Below are positions 18,721 to 27,026 of a DNA stretch of 64,000 nucleotides, piece by piece (position 1 is the first letter of the stretch; each line of letters starts with the position of its first letter). The notes below the pieces were generated by a model. The model made no database searches and was not told where the DNA came from. It worked only from the letters and a program-made list of their open reading frames with translations. Position numbers and translations under genes: made by a program. Origin of the DNA: RYN-230 sp963717125 (GTDB taxonomy: Bacteria; Actinomycetota; Actinomycetes; Streptosporangiales; Streptosporangiaceae); contig CAVQVG010000013.1 in assembly GCA_963717125.1 (NCBI GenBank), positions 1-64,000 on the forward strand, written 5' to 3'.

Positions 18721-19563
18721 TCAGTTCTGGAAGGCGGTGGCGTGGTCGGCGGCCCATTGGGCGAAGGTGAGCGCGGGGCGGCCCAGTATCTGCTGCACGG
18801 TGTCTGAGGACGGTCCCGGCCGTGTGGCGTAGTGGGCCAGGGAGCCGAGCAGCCTGTCGGGAATTTCTTCAGGAAGGCCCTGGGTGATCATGGCCTGGCG
18901 GACCTGCTGGGGAGAGATCTCCTGAAAGGACAGCTCTGTTCCGATGGCCTCGCCGATGAGGCGGACCTTGTCACGTTGGGTAAGTGACTGCGGGCCGGTG
19001 AGCACATAGCAGTGCCCAGCGTGTGCGGGGCTGGCCAGCGCCGATGCGGCGACTGCGGCGATGTCGCGTTCGTGGATCGAAGAGGTCACGGCGTCGCCGT
19101 AGGCGCCCCGCACGACGCCAGCCTGGCGGATCTGCGGCGCCCAGGCCAGGGCGTTAGCGGCGAAGTCGGCGCATCGCAGGAGGGTCCAGTCGAGGCCACA
19201 TCCTTTGACGATGTCCTCGGCCGCCTTGAAGTCGTCGGCGAAGCGAGCCTCCCCGGCGGGGTACTCGACGGTCACCGCCGACAGCAGGACAACCCGGCGC
19301 GCGCCCTGCCCGCCCGCCAGCGACAGGAGCTCGGCGGCGCCGTGACCGACAGCGCGCGGGCTGAGCAGGACCGCCTCGACATCGGGCAGGGCCGGGGTCA
19401 GCGTCTTCGGGCGGGAAGGGTCACCGACGACCATGCGGGCGCCAGCGGGCACCGCGGCGGAGCCCGGATCGCGGGTGACCGCACCGACCTCCTCGCCGCT
19501 GTCCAGCAGGAGTTTCACCAGCTCGCGCCCGACGTTGCCTGTCGCTCCGGTAACCAAGATCAT
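18721..19563 (-). CDS. NmrA-family NAD(P)-binding protein
   Basis: This 280-residue protein begins MILVTGATGNVGRELVKLLL, with G-A-T-G-N-V-G as the dinucleotide loop. It continues RRVVLLSAVTVEYPAG, LDWTLLRCADFAANALAW and SSIHERDIAAVAASAL. This profile fits NmrA-like or QOR2-type NAD(P)H:quinone reductases. GGGAGGA upstream supports the start. It is first in the operon with the SDR and DoxX genes. An 81-bp gap with inverted repeats separates it from the divergent MarR gene, the likely regulator of the set. Confidence 0.87.
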   Translation of the reverse strand: MILVTGATGNVGRELVKLLLDSGEEVGAVTRDPGSAAVPAGARMVVGDPSRPKTLTPALPDVEAVLLSPRAVGHGAAELLSLAGGQGARRVVLLSAVTVEYPAGEARFADDFKAAEDIVKGCGLDWTLLRCADFAANALAWAPQIRQAGVVRGAYGDAVTSSIHERDIAAVAASALASPAHAGHCYVLTGPQSLTQRDKVRLIGEAIGTELSFQEISPQQVRQAMITQGLPEEIPDRLLGSLAHYATRPGPSSDTVQQILGRPALTFAQWAADHATAFQN

Positions 19564-19642
19564 GGCAAGTCCTCCCTGTGCGCCGGCACCCCTTCCGGGG
19601 TATCATTTTCCTCTGTATTCCAGAAGATACTAGGATCATATC

Positions 19643-19657
19643 ATATGGATTCCATAT
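19643..19657. promoter_or_regulatory. Probable MarR operator overlapping the MarR start codon
   Basis: ATATGGA and TCCATAT form a perfect 7-bp inverted repeat around one base and include the ATG of the MarR gene. With one mismatch the repeat extends to ten bases per arm. MarR proteins commonly bind such short palindromes in the divergent promoter. Confidence 0.6.
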
Positions 19658-20136
19658 CATCCGGGGACGTGGGCTCGGCACGGCGCAGGCGGCGGCTGAA
19701 CACCGCGATCAAGGAGTCGCTGCGCGAGCTGAGCATCCAGCTATCTCTGCTCAACCATCACGTCGGCGCACGCGTCGATCTCAAGGACGTCAACCTGGAC
19801 TGCCTTGATCTCATCAACAGGCACGGCCCGCTCAGCCCGAGTGCCCTGGCCCGGCGCGCCGGGCTGCATCCCGCCACCATGACCGGCATCATCGACCGGC
19901 TCGAGCGCGGCGGCTGGGTGGCCCGCGACCGCGGCACTTCCGACCGCCGCGCCGTCCTCATCCGGGCGCTACGTGACCGTAACTCCGAACTGCTGCACCT
20001 TTACTCGGGGATGAACACCTCAATGGACCAGATCTGCGCCGAATACGGCGACGCCGAACTTCAGCTGCTCGCCGGCTTCCTCCGCCGGACCGCACACGCC
20101 GGACGGACCGCCACCGACGAACTAGCCGACAACTAG
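19645..20136 (+). CDS. MarR-family transcriptional regulator
   Basis: This is a 163-residue winged-helix regulator. The recognition region is LSPSALARRAGLHPATMTGI followed by IDRLERGGWVARDRGTSDRR, where D-R-R is the usual wing tip. A positively charged N-terminus precedes it. It is divergent from the NmrA-SDR-DoxX operon and has its own palindrome over the start codon. It is likely an autorepressor responding to a quinone, electrophile or phenolic ligand. Confidence 0.9.
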   Translation: MDSISSGDVGSARRRRRLNTAIKESLRELSIQLSLLNHHVGARVDLKDVNLDCLDLINRHGPLSPSALARRAGLHPATMTGIIDRLERGGWVARDRGTSDRRAVLIRALRDRNSELLHLYSGMNTSMDQICAEYGDAELQLLAGFLRRTAHAGRTATDELADN

Positions 20137-20434
20137 GGCAAAGAAACACGGGATCTCTCCGGCCCCGCGTGAAATGGCACAGTGACGGGCTCCTGGGAGC
20201 CGACCGGGCGGCCATGACGACCAGAGCGGCCAGGCCACTTGCAAATGCTGCAACGGTCACGGGCAGAAATGGGCCTCTAGGCGCGCCGGGTGGTGACCCG
20301 GTGGCACAGGTCACCGGACCGACGAGGCGGGGATTTCCCCAGGTGACAGGGTGACCAACGCCGGTTCAGCGCCTGGAATCCAGTGTCCTGCCAGTTGGCC
20401 TAGCCGAGGGAAGATGCCCGATCCGAACACACGT

Positions 20435-20457
20435 ACGGCGGCCCATCGGGCCGCCGT
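20435..20457. other. Conserved hairpin beside arm sites (copy B)
   Basis: ACGGCGGCCC and GGGCCGCCGT pair perfectly around ATC and end directly at the first TGCTGTAC box. The same stem with a different loop occurs at 34910-34931. It could be the terminator of a lost element gene or part of the recombination site. Confidence 0.65.
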
Positions 20458-20478
20458 TGCTGTACTTTGGTGCTGTAC
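20458..20478. promoter_or_regulatory. Putative integrase arm-type sites, left of att B
   Basis: TGCTGTAC at 20458-20465 and again at 20471-20478, a 13-base period, about 40 bases left of the tRNA fragment. Spacing and sequence match the pairs at 8317, 34932 and 52749. Confidence 0.55.
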
Positions 20479-20517
20479 TCGCCGTTCGTCGATCTGTTCG
20501 AATTATATCTCTGACCT

Positions 20518-20560
20518 GTGGAGCTAAGGAGATTCGAACTCCTGGCCTCTTGCATGCCAT
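20518..20560 (-). repeat. att remnant B: tRNA-Ala(GGC) 3' half
   Basis: On the minus strand this reads from the anticodon loop (ATGGCAT, anticodon GGC) through the variable and T arms (AGGAG-TTCGAAT-CTCCT) to the acceptor 3' strand ending GCTCCAC. The 5' half of the tRNA is absent, so it is not a gene. One base of the variable region differs from the other copies. Paired CGGTCA boxes follow at about 20643-20660. Confidence 0.8.
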
Positions 20561-20931
20561 GGGAAATGCTGACGTTCAATACCGGCAAATGCTAGCCAGA
20601 GACGACCCGTGCGGCTCGATGCCGCACGGGCCCCTGCCGGAGCGACGGTCAGACCACGGTCAAGAAGATGTTGAGGCTGGGGCGGATCGCACGCGTCGGC
20701 CACCAGTTCGATCCTTCGCTGATTCTGATGATCAGGAAGCACCTTAAGCGTCGGCGATCACCGAACGTCACGGGCGAGGAAACGGGGCGGCCACAGGCAC
20801 CGCGCCGAATGCCGACTACGAGCTGGTGCCGGTGGCCGGTTCAATTTCTGCTGGCAGGCGCAGACCGGCCAGTTCTGGGTCACGCTGGCTGCCAGGCTCA
20901 TCCGTGGTGTGTGAAGAAGTGCAACGGGGTC

Positions 20932-21579
20932 CTATGCCGGTACGGATGCCGGGGTCCAAAGACCGTCGATCGCTTGCTCGGCCGCCGCAAGGCTCTTGGC
21001 GGCCAGGGGGATCAGGTCGGCCATGGCCGGCGTTACCTCGGCGAGTGTGAGCTCGGCCGCGATGAAGCGCGGTTCCAGGCCCGTTGCCGCCAGGGCGTGC
21101 GGTAGCCACGCCTCGGCGTGGTCCCAGCCTTCGCGGGGCGTGCCCGCGCCGTAGCCGCCGCCTCGGCTGGCGAGCACGACGAAGTCGCGTCCGCCGAGAA
21201 GACCGGCGTGGGTCTCCGGGTCGATCGACAGCCCCGGCGCGATGAGGCGGTCGACCCAGGCCTTCACACTGCTGGGCGCGCCGAAGTTATACAGCGGGAG
21301 GCCCAGCACGATCGTGTCGGCCTCCTTCACCTCGCTGATCAGCAACTCGGTCAGCGCCCAGGACTCGGCCTGGGCCGCTGAGTGCTGGTCGCGCGGCAGT
21401 GCTGCGGCCAGCCCACCGGCCGCATCAAGGTGCGGCAGGGGATCGCGGCCGAGGTCACGGTAGGTGACGGTCCCGCCGGGATGCGCGGCGCGCCAGACGG
21501 CGGCGGCCCGGGCGGTGAGCTTACGGCTGACCGAGGCGTCTCCCCGGATGCTTGAGTCGATGTGCAGCAGGTGAGCCAC
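20932..21579 (-). CDS. azoR: FMN-dependent NADH:quinone oxidoreductase/azoreductase
   Basis: This 215-residue flavodoxin-fold enzyme begins MAHLLHIDSSIRGDASVSRK, where the 'SSxR...S.S' loop binds FMN phosphate. LGLPLYNFGAPSSVKAWVDR follows around residue 95, and LASRGGGYG later. AzoR-type enzymes reduce quinones and azo compounds by two-electron transfer from NAD(P)H. The divergent MarR gene at 21664 and the palindromic region between them indicate control by an electrophile-sensing regulator, as in AzoR/MarR pairs elsewhere. Confidence 0.9.
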   Translation of the reverse strand: MAHLLHIDSSIRGDASVSRKLTARAAAVWRAAHPGGTVTYRDLGRDPLPHLDAAGGLAAALPRDQHSAAQAESWALTELLISEVKEADTIVLGLPLYNFGAPSSVKAWVDRLIAPGLSIDPETHAGLLGGRDFVVLASRGGGYGAGTPREGWDHAEAWLPHALAATGLEPRFIAAELTLAEVTPAMADLIPLAAKSLAAAEQAIDGLWTPASVPA

Positions 21580-21591
21580 TTAACTGACCTT

Positions 21592-21633
21592 CCATGATTG
21601 GTCCGTGCTACATTAATCATTAGCCAAACATGG
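21592..21633. promoter_or_regulatory. azoR/MarR divergent operator region
   Basis: CCATGATTGG and CCAAACATGG are inverted copies with one mismatch, 22 bases apart, spanning an AT-rich centre (ATTAATCATTAG). This lies between azoR and the divergent MarR gene and is the obvious place for shared regulation. Confidence 0.5.
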
Positions 21634-21663
21634 ATAGAACGTCAAATCGGCTAGACTCGGCCC

Positions 21664-22122
21664 ATGGCCTCCCAGCCCGTGGTCAGCCAGCCGGTGCATC
21701 GGTCCGGCGCGCTGCTCGACCATCTGGCGCGCCGTATGCGCCTGCGTGCCGAGTCGGTGCTGGCGCCGCTCGGTCTGCGACCTCGCCACCTCGTCGCGCT
21801 CACGGTGCTACGGAGTCGTGACGGCATCACTCAGCAGGCGCTTTCGGGCACGCTGGAGATGGACGGGACGAACATCGTCGGACTGCTCAACGAACTCGAG
21901 GCCGAGGGTCTGATCGAGCGACGGCGCTCGCCCGAGGATCGCCGCCGCCACGTCGTAGTGCTCACCGGAGCCGGCGCGAGGCGACTCGCGGAGGCGGAGT
22001 GCGCACTCGCGGCGGTTGACAACGAGGTGCTCGGTGCGCTCGATGACAGCCAGCGCGAGGTGCTCTACAGCCTGCTCCTGCAGGCGGCCAGAGGCGGCGA
22101 CGTGAGCTGCCCCCTTGACTAG
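21664..22122 (+). CDS. MarR-family transcriptional regulator
   Basis: This 152-residue winged-helix protein has GITQQALSGTLEMDGTNIVG and LLNELEAEGLIERRRSPEDR as its DNA-binding core, then RRRHVVVLTGAGARRL of the wing. The C-terminal helices complete the dimer interface. It is divergent from azoR, with a probable shared operator between, and is likely a repressor of azoR and itself. Confidence 0.9.
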   Translation: MASQPVVSQPVHRSGALLDHLARRMRLRAESVLAPLGLRPRHLVALTVLRSRDGITQQALSGTLEMDGTNIVGLLNELEAEGLIERRRSPEDRRRHVVVLTGAGARRLAEAECALAAVDNEVLGALDDSQREVLYSLLLQAARGGDVSCPLD

Positions 22123-22156
22123 GGCCGACCTCACATATCCGTCATGAACAGGAGCC

Positions 22157-22957
22157 TCAGCTGACGCCGGGGAACTTCGGTCTGCTGGGGCTGCTTGGTG
22201 GGGCGGTTGCTTGGGCGTCGGCGGCGATGCCGGTGAGGAGCCAGCCGAGGCCGGTTTCGAAGGTGAGTTCGTCGTGGTCGTTGTGCAGCAAGTCCGCGAC
22301 GCCGAGGGCGGCGAGGTTGGGGAAGTTGCCTGAGCCGGCGAGGCCTTGCAGGTACGCCTTGGCCGCGGCCGCCCGGCCGGGGTCGGGTGCGGGGCTGCCT
22401 TCGCTTTGATCCCGGCCGGGACGGATGTGGGCGTGGCCCATGGTGTAGGAGTCCACAGCGCGCCAGATGGCTAGTCGTTTCGCCTGGTCGATGCCGAGCG
22501 TGGCGGTCGCTTCGAGCGACTGCTCGACGTGGCGCATGACGTTCGGCCCGAGCAGGGCCTGCCGCCCGGCCGCGGTGACCATCCAGGGGTGGGCCAGGCA
22601 CACCGCGCGCAGCGCGCAGGCGATGGCGGCGAGCGCGTCGCGCCAGTCGGGGGGGATCTCGTCGAGCACGGCCCCGGCGATGACCTCGTTGACCATCAGG
22701 TCGATCAGTTCGTCCTTGCGGGTGAAGTAGCGGTAGAGGTCCATCGGCCGGGTCTTCAGTGCCGCGGCGACCTTGCGGATCGACACGGCGTCGAGTCCGT
22801 GGGTGTCGGCCAGGTCGACCGCGGCCGCGACGATCGCCTCTCTGGTCGGGCGCTCGCGTTTTTCCGCGGGGGGCCGGGTCCAGATCAGCCCGGCTGGTGC
22901 CGGCCCGGGGGCCGGGTCTGGGGTGCCGGGGTCCTGGCCGGGTGAGGTGGATGCCAT
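22157..22957 (-). CDS. TetR-family repressor of the adjacent MFS pump
   Basis: This 266-residue regulator has a TetR helix-turn-helix (SIRKVAAALKTRPMDLYRYF, about residues 59-78) and a TetR_C-type ligand domain (LRAVCLAHPWMV...). An extended proline-rich N-terminus of about 30 residues precedes the HTH. Divergent to it lies an MFS exporter gene, and a perfect 10-bp inverted repeat sits between them. The arrangement is the classic tetR/tetA logic: the pump substrate probably releases the repressor. Confidence 0.9.
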   Translation of the reverse strand: MASTSPGQDPGTPDPAPGPAPAGLIWTRPPAEKRERPTREAIVAAAVDLADTHGLDAVSIRKVAAALKTRPMDLYRYFTRKDELIDLMVNEVIAGAVLDEIPPDWRDALAAIACALRAVCLAHPWMVTAAGRQALLGPNVMRHVEQSLEATATLGIDQAKRLAIWRAVDSYTMGHAHIRPGRDQSEGSPAPDPGRAAAAKAYLQGLAGSGNFPNLAALGVADLLHNDHDELTFETGLGWLLTGIAADAQATAPPSSPSRPKFPGVS

Positions 22958-22966
22958 GCGATCTAT

Positions 22967-22997
22967 GATACACCGTCCAGTTGTGATACGGTGTATC
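22967..22997. promoter_or_regulatory. TetR operator, perfect 10-bp inverted repeat
   Basis: GATACACCGT and ACGGTGTATC are perfect inverted arms 11 bases apart, just upstream of the TetR start and facing the MFS gene. It is a convincing operator for the divergent pair. Confidence 0.75.
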
Positions 22998-23165
22998 GAA
23001 ATCGAGGCAGCGTATCAGCCAGATCGGAGTCGTCATGAGCGCTGAAACGAAAAGTTCGCCCGCACAGGGCGGCCGGGTCGCGGCGCTTCTCTTTCCTTCC
23101 CTGATCGCCCGCACGTGGCATCACCGCCCCGAGCGCGGACCCCTACGTCCTGACAAGGAGACCCC

Positions 23166-24770
23166 ATGAGCACTACACAGTCCGCGACCGCGCGTGCCCC
23201 GGGGGACGGCGCGCACGCCGGCCCCGTCCGGCGACATCTCGGCCTCGCCCTGTTCGTCATCGCCACCGCACAGCTCATGGTGGTACTCGACGCGACGATC
23301 GTGAACGTTGCCCTGCCGCATATCCAGGGCGCGCTCGGCTTCTCCGGCACCGGCCTGGAGTGGATCGTCAACGGCTACACCCTCGCCTTCGGCGGCCTGC
23401 TGCTGCTCGGCGGCCGGGCCGGCGACATCCTCGGCAGGCGGAGAGTCTTCATCGCCGGCATCGTCCTGTTCTCGCTGGCCTCGCTGCTCGGCGGCTTCGC
23501 CACCACGCAGGCGTGGCTGCTCGCGGCCCGCGCGGTGCAGGGCGCCGGCGCGGCGATCGTCGCCCCGTCGGCGCTGGCCCTGATCAGCACCACCTTCCCG
23601 GAGGGGCCGCCGCGCAACCGGGCGATGGGCGTCTACTCCGCGATGAGCATGGGCGGCGCCGCGGTCGGCCTGCTGGCCGGCGGCCTGCTGACCACCTACC
23701 TGTCCTGGCGCTGGGTGATGTTCGTCAACGTCCCCATCGGGATCGCGGTCGCGCTCATCGCGCCGCGGGTACTGGCCGAGTCGCCGCGTCGGCGCGGCAG
23801 GTTCGACCTGCCCGGCGCGATCACCAGCACGCTCGGCCTGGCGGCGTTGGTCTACGGCCTGACCAGCGCGGCGACCAGCCAGAACGGCGTCTCGCACTGG
23901 GCCGACACCAAGGTCATCGTCTCGCTGACCGCCGCAGTCGTGCTGCTGGCCAGCTTCATCGTCATCGAGGCGCGCAGCGAGCACGCGCTGATGCCGCTGC
24001 GGATCTTCCGCAACCGGGACCGGTCCGCCGCCAACCTGATCATGCTGTTCGTCGGCACGGCGCAGTTCGGCATGTTCTTCTTCCTGACCATCTTCGTGCA
24101 GAGCGTCTGGCACTACAGCGCCCTGAAGACCGGGATCGGCTACCTGCCGATGGTGGCCGCTGTCATGGTGATGGTCAGGGTCAGCGTCAAGCTGGTCCCC
24201 CGGATCGGCGCCCGGCCGCTGCTGCTGGCCGGATCAGCGGTCGGCGCCGGCGGGCTGTTCTGGCTGTCGCGGATCAGCGAGCACAGCACCTACGCCGGCG
24301 GCCTGCTCGGCCCGATGCTGGTCACCGGGGCCGGCATCGGCATGCTGTCCATGCCGCTGACCCTCGTCGCCATGAACAAGGTGGACGAGCGGGACGCCGG
24401 CCTGGCCTCCAGCCTGCGCAACGTCGGCCAGCAGGTCGGCGGCTCCATCGGGCTGGCCCTGCTCGGCACCGTGGCCTGGACCGTCGTGGCCAACACGACC
24501 CGCCATTCCGCGGCCGCCGCCGCGGCCGCCGCCAAGGCGGGCCACTCACTGGCCGGCACCGCCGCACAGGTCAAGACGGCAATCTACGACCATGCGCTGT
24601 CGGTCGGCTTCGCCCGCGGGTTCGAGGTATCAGCAGGGATCATGCTCCTCGCCCTCATCGTGACCATCGCCGCCGTCCGGGTCAAGCGCGCGGACCTGGC
24701 CGGCGCCCACACCACGCCGGCCAGCCCGGCCCGGGGCGAAGCGAGCGCCAAGATGATCGAGACCGGATAA
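23166..24770 (+). CDS. DHA2-family MFS multidrug exporter
   Basis: This is a 534-residue proton-drug antiporter of the 14-helix DHA2 (EmrB/QacA) group. Motif D1/A-like features are MVVLDATIVNVALPHIQ in helix 1, LLLGGRAGDILGRRRVF between helices 2 and 3, and motif C-like AMSMGGAAVGLLAGGLL in helix 5. A hydrophobic alanine-rich loop lies near residue 445. An AAGGAG site precedes ATG. The divergent TetR and operator indicate substrate-induced expression. Confidence 0.92.
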   Translation: MSTTQSATARAPGDGAHAGPVRRHLGLALFVIATAQLMVVLDATIVNVALPHIQGALGFSGTGLEWIVNGYTLAFGGLLLLGGRAGDILGRRRVFIAGIVLFSLASLLGGFATTQAWLLAARAVQGAGAAIVAPSALALISTTFPEGPPRNRAMGVYSAMSMGGAAVGLLAGGLLTTYLSWRWVMFVNVPIGIAVALIAPRVLAESPRRRGRFDLPGAITSTLGLAALVYGLTSAATSQNGVSHWADTKVIVSLTAAVVLLASFIVIEARSEHALMPLRIFRNRDRSAANLIMLFVGTAQFGMFFFLTIFVQSVWHYSALKTGIGYLPMVAAVMVMVRVSVKLVPRIGARPLLLAGSAVGAGGLFWLSRISEHSTYAGGLLGPMLVTGAGIGMLSMPLTLVAMNKVDERDAGLASSLRNVGQQVGGSIGLALLGTVAWTVVANTTRHSAAAAAAAAKAGHSLAGTAAQVKTAIYDHALSVGFARGFEVSAGIMLLALIVTIAAVRVKRADLAGAHTTPASPARGEASAKMIETG

Positions 24771-24793
24771 CCGCGGAACGCGGCCGGCCTGAA

Positions 24794-24846
24794 TGCCGAA
24801 GAGGCTCTCGTACGCATCGTCACTTCGTAGGGGAGTCTCTTCGGCA
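24794..24846. terminator. Inverted repeat after the MFS gene
   Basis: TGCCGAAGAG...CTC is repeated inverted as GAG...CTCTTCGGCA, 14-bp arms with one mismatch and a loop of about 25 bases. It starts 24 bases after the MFS stop. It may be a terminator with a long loop or the end of a lost insertion sequence; there is no T-run. Confidence 0.45.
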
Positions 24847-24962
24847 ACCGGGCCGGGTCCCCCCTGGCTCCCGATCCGGTCCCAGCTCATCCCGGCCAAG
24901 CACGCGGGTTCGAGTAACGTCGTGAACGTTGGTGGCCTGGCGTCTGCGCCGGTGTTCCTCGG

Positions 24963-25107
24963 GGATGCCCGCGACATCGTCGAGGAACTCATGAACTCAC
25001 GACGGCCGGGATGACGCTGAACATCGGCGGTCAGGTGCACGACCCAACCGATCCGGTCAGGCGGTTGCTGTTCAACGTCCTGGCGATGATCGCCGAGTTC
25101 GTGCGCC
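24963..25107 (+). pseudogene. Serine recombinase (resolvase) remnant
   Basis: Two frames read DARDIVEEL and then, shifted, GMTLNIGGQVHDPTDPVRRL followed by LLFNVLAMIAEF. This is the conserved catalytic-domain block of resolvase/invertase-type serine recombinases (region after the active-site Arg, through 'GRLLFNVLA..AEFE'). Start, catalytic serine and DNA-binding part are missing, and the fragment contains a frameshift near 24995. Confidence 0.75.
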
Positions 25108-25343
25108 GTGCGGACTGGGGTGACGTCCACGATGACGGGCCTGGCGTCATGCCGCCTTAGCTACGCACTTCAGATAATCGAACTGGGTGAGTAAGGCAAG
25201 CAGCCCGTCTGGGTCGCGCACGGTCGCAGGACACCGGCGTGATCGTCCGGAAGCCCCGCGTCGCAGAGGAAGATCAGTCGGCGCCACCGCTGGGCGGTGG
25301 CTGGTCTTGCCCGGGCCGTGCGGTGGCGGGATACTCCCGGTCA

Positions 25344-25784
25344 ATGTCGAGCATTCATCCGGCCCGTCACCTGCTGCGGGCCAGGGACCTCGCCGACGGC
25401 CGTTACTTTGAGCCGCTCAGCGTCGCGGTGCTGGCCGCTGCCGCGGGGCTGTCGCCTGCCCATTTCGGCCGCGAGTTCCGCCGGGCATTCGGCGAGAGCC
25501 CGCACCGGTACCTGCACACCCGGCGGCTGGAGCGGGCCGCCGCACTGCTCCGCAACACCGACCGCACGGTCGCGGACATCTGCCTCATGGTCGGGTTCAC
25601 CAGCGTCGGCTCGTTCACCACCAGCTTCGGCCGCGCCTTCGAGCTGAACCCCACCGCGTACCGGTCGGCCTTCCCGCCGGCCGCCGCGCGGGCGCGGATC
25701 CCGGACTGCCTGCTGCGCGCCTGGGGACGCCCGCACCCGCAGACAGCGCGTTTGGAGAAGACAGGCGACGGCAGCCGACCCTAG
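25344..25784 (+). CDS. AraC-family helix-turn-helix protein
   Basis: This 146-residue protein consists almost only of the AraC/XylS DNA-binding domain. The first HTH reads LSVAVLAAAAGLSPAHFGRE and the second HTH area TVADICLMVGFTSVGSFTTS, followed by the NPTAYR signature. There is no ligand-binding domain. I start at ATG 25344; the frame is open to 25239 without family similarity. The next gene, 43 bases downstream on the same strand, encodes a glyoxalase-fold protein, a common pairing in actinomycetes. Confidence 0.88.
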   Translation: MSSIHPARHLLRARDLADGRYFEPLSVAVLAAAAGLSPAHFGREFRRAFGESPHRYLHTRRLERAAALLRNTDRTVADICLMVGFTSVGSFTTSFGRAFELNPTAYRSAFPPAAARARIPDCLLRAWGRPHPQTARLEKTGDGSRP

Positions 25785-25827
25785 CGTGGTGATCTCCAGA
25801 GCTTCCAGCGAACCAGGAGACACTGCC

Positions 25828-26244
25828 ATGCTCAAGCGGCTCACTCACGTCAACCTGTGGGTTCATGACCAGGACGAGGCGCTGGCGTTTTACACACGCA
25901 AGGTGGGCTTCGAGCCCCGCGAGGACGTCACCCTCGCCGAGTTCGGCAACTACCGCTACCTCACCGTCGGCCCGCCCCTGCAGCCCGATATCCACTTCAT
26001 CCTCGGCGTGCCCGGGCCGCCTGTCCACGACCCTGATACCGCGGCCAGGATGAGCGAACTAGTAGCCAAGGGCGCGATGAGCGGCCTGAGCTTCGGGGTC
26101 GATGACTGCCAGGCCACCTACTCCGAGCTCAAAGACCGCGGCGTGGAGATGATCCAGGAGCCGAACAAGGTTCCCTGGGGCATCGACGCGGCCTTTCGCG
26201 ACCTGTCGGGCAACCATATCCGATTCGTCCAGGTAATCCCCTGA
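25828..26244 (+). CDS. VOC-family glyoxalase-like protein
   Basis: This 138-residue protein starts MLKRLTHVNLWVHDQDEALA and continues FYTRKVGFEPREDV, LGVPGPPVHDPDTA and GIDAAFRDLSGNHIRFVQ. This is a single vicinal-oxygen-chelate domain with the His near the N-terminus and the terminal 'D..GN.I' strand. It follows the AraC gene and has an AGGAGA ribosome binding site. Function in detoxification or binding of a small molecule is inferred from family. Confidence 0.88.
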   Translation: MLKRLTHVNLWVHDQDEALAFYTRKVGFEPREDVTLAEFGNYRYLTVGPPLQPDIHFILGVPGPPVHDPDTAARMSELVAKGAMSGLSFGVDDCQATYSELKDRGVEMIQEPNKVPWGIDAAFRDLSGNHIRFVQVIP

Positions 26245-26274
26245 CCGGCGGCCGGAATGCACGGAAGGACCGTC

Positions 26275-26610
26275 ATGAGAAAGATCACCGCAGGCTTGTT
26301 CATCACGCTCGACGGCGTCATCGAAGCCCCGGAGAAGTGGAACCCTCCCTATTACAACGACGAGATGACCCAGGTCGTCATGGGACAGATGGCCGAAGCG
26401 GACACGCAGCTATACGGGCGGCGCACCTATGAATTGTTCCGCACGGTGTTCACCGGCCCCTCCGCCCCGCCGCACGGGCAGATGATGACCAACGCGCCAA
26501 AAATCGTCGTGTCCACCACCCTGAAGGATCCTGACTGGGGACCCAGGCTCCTCGAATCCAGGCCACTCAGCAACGGTGTCGTCGCGCTCCGCTACGCCCC
26601 AGCCTCTTAG
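26275..26610 (+). pseudogene. RibD/DHFR-like reductase with internal in-frame deletion
   Basis: The protein begins MRKITAGLFITLDGVIEAPE and proceeds normally through ADTQLYGRRTYELFRTVF and PKIVVSTTLKDPDWGP. It then jumps to RLLESRPLSNGVVALRYAP, which is the final strand of the family. Relatives have about 180-190 residues; this copy has 111. Roughly 70-75 residues (the 'GSG.L...LL..GLVDE' core) have been deleted without a frameshift. It is probably non-functional, although a stable short product cannot be ruled out. Confidence 0.78.
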
Positions 26611-26800
26611 CCACCTCGGCCCGGGACTCACACAACCACCGGCGATCTTGATCCCAGCGGGTCCACCTGAATGGCCAGGCCCTGACCTTCCTGAACGCCA
26701 GAGCTATCGCCGTCGCGCCAACCTCGCGGACGCCACTGCCGACCTGCCCGAAGCGCACGCAGAACTCTCCCGTCTGCGTTCGGCGGAGCCGGTCAGGTAG
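26611..26800. other. Possible degenerate coding stretch
   Basis: The plus frame ends LADATADLPEAHAELSRLRS with a TAG stop at 26798-26800. It runs straight into an open frame beyond the stop, so the two may be one decayed gene. I cannot name a family. Confidence 0.3.
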
Positions 26801-27001
26801 GCGTGGATCTTTCAGGAGGCGCTGGCCTGGGCCGTCAGCCTCGGTTCGATGAATCCGGCTGAACGTCAGCGATGGGCCGGCTTCGCGGCGCGCTACTGTA
26901 AGGCCATGCGACCGATGGCCCGGTATAGGGCCGCTGGTGGAGCACCGCAGTACCTATTGGCCAAGGAGAATGCTGAGGCCCGTGCTCGCGGCGCGGCGTG
27001 A
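26801..27001 (+). pseudogene. Unknown open frame after an in-frame amber codon
   Basis: Directly after the TAG at 26798 the same frame reads AWIFQEALAWAVSLGSMNPA and RQRWAGFAARYCKAM before TGA at 26999. Composition and helical pattern look like real protein. A single TAG, possibly from CAG, separates it from the preceding helical stretch. The first ATG inside is at 26849. No known family is recognised. Confidence 0.35.
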
Positions 27002-27026
27002 TCTATCTCAGCGAAAGGATCACCAG

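Larger units (their letters stand above)
20137..20931. other. att module B region without genes
   Basis: About 800 bases carrying the hairpin, arm-type sites and tRNA fragment of att copy B. No protein gene is convincing. From about 20230 to 20720 it aligns by eye with 34715-35200 (att copy C), and its right part with 40440-40670 (copy D). Confidence 0.6.

Noticed and set aside
23121..24113. Antisense frame (about 330 codons) under the first MFS gene
   Set aside because: Low-complexity composition typical of antisense readings; the sense gene is secure.
23360..24925. Long second plus-strand frame (about 520 codons) over the first MFS gene
   Set aside because: Arginine/glycine-rich shadow of the exporter gene; the exporter frame has all membrane segments and motifs.
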